Positions 61,110 through 64,000 of a stretch of DNA of 64,000 nucleotides are shown one piece after another (positions within the stretch are counted from its first letter, which is position 1; every line of letters begins with the position of its first letter). The notes below the pieces were generated by a model. The model had not been told where the DNA came from. It saw only the letters and a list, made by a program, of their open reading frames with translations, and ran no database searches. The DNA is from Duganella fentianensis (lineage in GTDB: Bacteria > Pseudomonadota > Gammaproteobacteria > Burkholderiales > Burkholderiaceae_D): NCBI RefSeq assembly GCF_009857835.1, contig NZ_WWCL01000001.1:372001-436000 (forward strand). The letters run 5' to 3'. A program made the position numbers and the translations under genes.

Positions 61110-63194
61110 ATGAATTTATTCTTCGAAGAATCCGGCGATTTCAAGGTCGGCACCATGATGACGCAGGCTGGCGAGGCCTATCAGGTTGAAATGGCCAGCG
61201 GCAAGCGTACCAAGGTCAAGGCCAAGGACGTGCTGCTGCAGTTCGAAAAGCCGGCACCGGCCGAACTGATGGAGCAGGCCCAAACCATCGCCGCCGAGAT
61301 CGACCTCGATTTTCTGTGGGAAGTGGCCGGTGAAGAGGAATTCGGTTTTGCCGAACTGGGCGCCGAGTACTTCGGCCATGCGCCACTGCCAGCCGAAGCA
61401 GCGGGCCTGATCCTTTGCCTGCATTCCTCACCCATCTATTTCTACAAAAAAGGTCGTGGCCGTTACAAGGCGGCGCCCGAGCAATCGCTGCGCGCTGCGC
61501 TGGCCGGCATCGAGAAGAAGAAACAGCAGGCGCTGATACAGGCCGGCTATGTCGATCAGCTGAAAGCCCAGCAACTGCCGGAAGCCATGCAGAGCATGGT
61601 GCTGCAACTGCTGTTCAAGCCGGACAAGAACACCATCGAATTCAAGGCACTGGAAGCGGCGGCCAATGAACTGCACACCACGCCGCAGCGTCTGATGCTG
61701 GCCGTGGGCGGCGTAGCATCGCCCAAAGCGCTGCACATGGCGCGCTTCCTGTTCGAGAACTTCCCCCGTGGCGCAGGCTTCCCTGAAGTGCCAGTGCCGC
61801 AGGCACCTGCTGGTTTACCGGTGGCCGATGTACAAGCTTTCTCGATCGACGATGTGACCACCACCGAAATCGACGATGCCTTCTCGGTCACCATGCTGGA
61901 TGAGGGCAAGGTCAAAATCGGTATCCACATTGCTGCGCCGGGTCTGGGCATCAAGCCGGACGACGCCGTGGACAAGCTGGCACGTGCGCGCATGTCCACC
62001 GTGTATATGCCGGGCGATAAAATCACCATGCTGCCGGACGCCGTGGTGGAAGCGTTCACGCTGGCTGAAGGCAAAACCTGCCCGGCGTTGTCGCTGTATG
62101 CCACGCTGAATATGGCCGACTGGTCTGTGCTGGCTACCGAAACCCGTGCCGAACTGGTGCCGATTGCAAACAACCTGCGCCACAACGATCTCGATGATCT
62201 GGTCAACGAAGAAACGCTGGCCAGTGGCGAGGGCGAGTACCCGCACAAGGAATCGCTGCGCCTGATCTGGCAATGGGCACAGGTGCTGGAAGCAGCCCGT
62301 ATGGTCAAGCGTGAAGCGTGGGGCCTGAAGCCGGAACAGAACAACCGTGTCGATTTCAACTTCTATGTGGAAGACGATGTGGTGACGGTAAGCCGCCGCA
62401 AGCGTGGCGCGCCGCTGGACAAGATCGTGGCCGAGCTGATGATCTTTGCCAATAGCACCTGGGGTAAGCTGATGCACGACCATGGCGTGCCCGGCATCTA
62501 CCGTAGTCAGGGGCAGGGCGTGGGCGGCTGGGCTGCCAAGATGCAGGTGCGTATGCTGACGCACGCGGCACCCCATCAGGGGCTGGGCGTGGACCAGTAT
62601 GCATGGAGCACCTCGCCGCTGCGCCGCTACACCGATCTGGTCAACCAGTGGCAGATTCTGGCCTGCGCCGAGCATGGCGTGACGGCGCCGCTGGTGGCCA
62701 ACTTCAAGCACAAGGATGCCAATCTGTTCGCCATCGTGTCGCAGTTCGATGCGGCATATGCAGCCTATAACGATCACCAGTCCACCATGGAACGTTACTG
62801 GTGTCTGCGCTGGCTGGGTCAGGAAAATGCCCGCCAGGTCGATGCCGTGGTGCTTAAGGACGAGGTGCTGCGTCTGGTCGATATTCCGCTCATTATCCGT
62901 CTGCCGGGCATGCCGCAGGTGGCGCGTGGTCTGCAGGTCAAGCTCGATATTCTGCGCTGGGACGAAGTGGATCTGAGCATCGAAGCCCGTATTCTGGAAA
63001 TACCGGCCGCCGATGCGGCACCGGCCGATGCCGATCTGGACTTCGAAGACGACGAAGCACCGGAAGAAGCCGTGGATGCGCCGGAACTGGCAGTGGAAGC
63101 GCAGGCCGAAGCCGGCGCGGAAACGCCGGCCGAAGGCGAAGCGGCAGCCGATGCTAAAAATGGCGACGGCGAGGATGCGGCGCCGGCGGCCTAA
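61110..63194 (+). CDS. RNB-domain exoribonuclease (RNase II/R type)
   Basis: A 694-residue 3'-5' exoribonuclease. The catalytic RNB domain holds the acidic cluster in SIDDVTTTEIDDAFSVTML and DKITMLPDAVVEAFTLAEGKTCPALSLY; a later STSPLRRYTDLVNQWQ is the signature of the domain's C-terminal half. The N-terminus (MNLFFEESGDFKVGTMMTQ) is the betaproteobacterial variant, not a typical cold-shock domain. The last about 60 residues are Glu/Ala-rich. It follows ubiC by 49 bases. Confidence 0.88.
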   Translation: MNLFFEESGDFKVGTMMTQAGEAYQVEMASGKRTKVKAKDVLLQFEKPAPAELMEQAQTIAAEIDLDFLWEVAGEEEFGFAELGAEYFGHAPLPAEAAGLILCLHSSPIYFYKKGRGRYKAAPEQSLRAALAGIEKKKQQALIQAGYVDQLKAQQLPEAMQSMVLQLLFKPDKNTIEFKALEAAANELHTTPQRLMLAVGGVASPKALHMARFLFENFPRGAGFPEVPVPQAPAGLPVADVQAFSIDDVTTTEIDDAFSVTMLDEGKVKIGIHIAAPGLGIKPDDAVDKLARARMSTVYMPGDKITMLPDAVVEAFTLAEGKTCPALSLYATLNMADWSVLATETRAELVPIANNLRHNDLDDLVNEETLASGEGEYPHKESLRLIWQWAQVLEAARMVKREAWGLKPEQNNRVDFNFYVEDDVVTVSRRKRGAPLDKIVAELMIFANSTWGKLMHDHGVPGIYRSQGQGVGGWAAKMQVRMLTHAAPHQGLGVDQYAWSTSPLRRYTDLVNQWQILACAEHGVTAPLVANFKHKDANLFAIVSQFDAAYAAYNDHQSTMERYWCLRWLGQENARQVDAVVLKDEVLRLVDIPLIIRLPGMPQVARGLQVKLDILRWDEVDLSIEARILEIPAADAAPADADLDFEDDEAPEEAVDAPELAVEAQAEAGAETPAEGEAAADAKNGDGEDAAPAA

Positions 63195-63279
63195 AAAGCC
63201 GTTGCCGCGCGCCTGCTTTCACGTAAAATCAGCCCATATTATCTGCCTATAAAGCGCCAACCCTAGCTAGCGGCCCTGT

Positions 63280-64000
63280 GTGAAGTCCTTCCGAGAAAAT
63301 CGCCTCCTGTATCTGGCCTGCGGCATATCGCTGCTGGCCCACGGTGCAATGCTGGCCGTGCGGCTGGTGGCGCCTGTTGCGGCGCCTGTGAAGCCGACCG
63401 ATCCCGGACTGGAAGTGATTCTGGTGAATGCCAAGCATAGCAAGGCGCCGCTCAAGGCCGATGCACTGGCGCAGGCCAATCTGGATGGCGGCGGCACGGT
63501 CGATCAGGGTCGTTCCAAGTCGCCCATGCCCGATATGCGCAAGATGGAAACGGGCGACAGCATCAAGGCGGCCAAGCGCCGCATCGCCCAGCTGGAAGAG
63601 CTGCAGCAAAAGCTGCTGACGCAGGCCAAGGTGGCCACCCCCTTTGTGGCACCGCCCGTAACGGAAAAGAGCAAGCCCGATCCGACCCCGACTGGCGCCG
63701 ACCTGCTTGACGCCAGCAAGGCGATAGCCCGCCGTGCGGCGGAAATCAGCGAAAGCATCGAAGACCAGAACAAGCGCCCCAAGAAAACCTTTATCACGCC
63801 GAGCACGCGCGGGGTGGGCTACGCCATGTATTACAAGGCGATCCAGAAGCGCATCGAGGATATCGGTACGCTGAATTTCCCGCAGGCGCGCGGGCGCAAG
63901 CTGTATGGCCAGCTGGTGCTGTCGATTCCGGTTTTCCAGGATGGCACCATCTACATGGCTGATGGCGGCATCAAGGTAGACCGTAGTTCCGGCAACCCTG
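63280..64000 (+). CDS. TonB-family energy transducer (partial, runs off the edge)
   Basis: At least 240 residues; the gene continues past the window. GTG start at 63280 (MKSFRENRLLYLACGISLLAHGAMLAVRLV) gives one N-terminal membrane helix with the His of TonB-like proteins. A charged coiled-coil-like region follows (about 90-160), then the start of a TonB C-terminal domain, YKAIQKRIEDIGTLNFPQARGRKLYGQLVLSIPV. It probably energises outer-membrane receptors, such as the one at 313. No ribosome-binding site is clear. Confidence 0.85.
   Translation, partial: MKSFRENRLLYLACGISLLAHGAMLAVRLVAPVAAPVKPTDPGLEVILVNAKHSKAPLKADALAQANLDGGGTVDQGRSKSPMPDMRKMETGDSIKAAKRRIAQLEELQQKLLTQAKVATPFVAPPVTEKSKPDPTPTGADLLDASKAIARRAAEISESIEDQNKRPKKTFITPSTRGVGYAMYYKAIQKRIEDIGTLNFPQARGRKLYGQLVLSIPVFQDGTIYMADGGIKVDRSSGNP

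Noticed and set aside
1..64000. tRNA, rRNA, CRISPR, insertion-sequence or prophage features
   Set aside because: Scanned for and none seen; long homogeneous housekeeping gene order argues against a recent island except for the small toxin remnant.

Overview
The window looks like chromosomal DNA of a GC-rich betaproteobacterium, most likely Oxalobacteraceae (Massilia/Duganella/Janthinobacterium type). This rests on the gene set and order (tlpA-aroQ-accB-accC-prmA-DUF3426-kinase; mpl-yqiA-ubiC-RNB; ccsA-PP0621-pilS-pilR-ampD), on histone H1-like and SWIB proteins with Lys/Ala tails, and on a TorF-type porin. No rRNA, tRNA, CRISPR array, insertion sequence or prophage was recognised.

Region by region. 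0-8.6 kb: an aspartoacylase/succinylglutamate-desuccinylase-like gene (cut by the window edge), a TonB receptor, two exported cyanophycinases and an M64 metallopeptidase, together a plausible external peptide/cyanophycin scavenging locus, followed by three small opposite-strand genes of unknown role. 8.8-13.5 kb: parE-parC (topoisomerase IV), with a near-consensus LexA box before parE and a 124-residue low-complexity head on ParC. 13.7-15.2 kb: a small gene coupled to a ParA-like gene, facing a second, more degenerate ParA-like gene. 15.5-24.9 kb: a TorF porin and the kdp operon (small ORF, kdpFABCDE); the porin and the operon carry almost the same promoter/operator. 24.9-28.6 kb: a membrane-GNAT fusion and a tightly overlapped moxR-GNAT-VWA operon. 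28.8-35.9 kb: two cytochromes c, DUF1841, rppH, proS, a lytic transglycosylase, a broken toxin-antitoxin pair, a SWIB protein and ffh. 36-43.7 kb: a nitrate/sulfonate-type ABC importer, then ccsA-like, PP0621, pilS, pilR and ampD, largely overlapping. 43.7-48.1 kb: nrdA-nrdB behind tandem NrdR boxes. 48.1-50.2 kb: about 900 bases without a clear protein gene but with an orphan intrinsic terminator (candidate sRNA), then a 390-residue H1-like protein. 50.3-58.4 kb: yggT and, converging on it, the biotin carboxylase/prmA operon. 58.5-64 kb: mpl, yqiA, ubiC, an RNB exoribonuclease and the start of a TonB-family protein.

The points most worth a second look are the shared KdpE-type promoter linking a TorF porin to potassium starvation, the LexA box in front of topoisomerase IV, the putative cyanophycin-use locus, the paired degenerate ParA-like proteins, the membrane-anchored GNAT fusion and the candidate sRNA upstream of the H1-like gene. 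All functional calls come from reading motifs and gene order; no database search was run.
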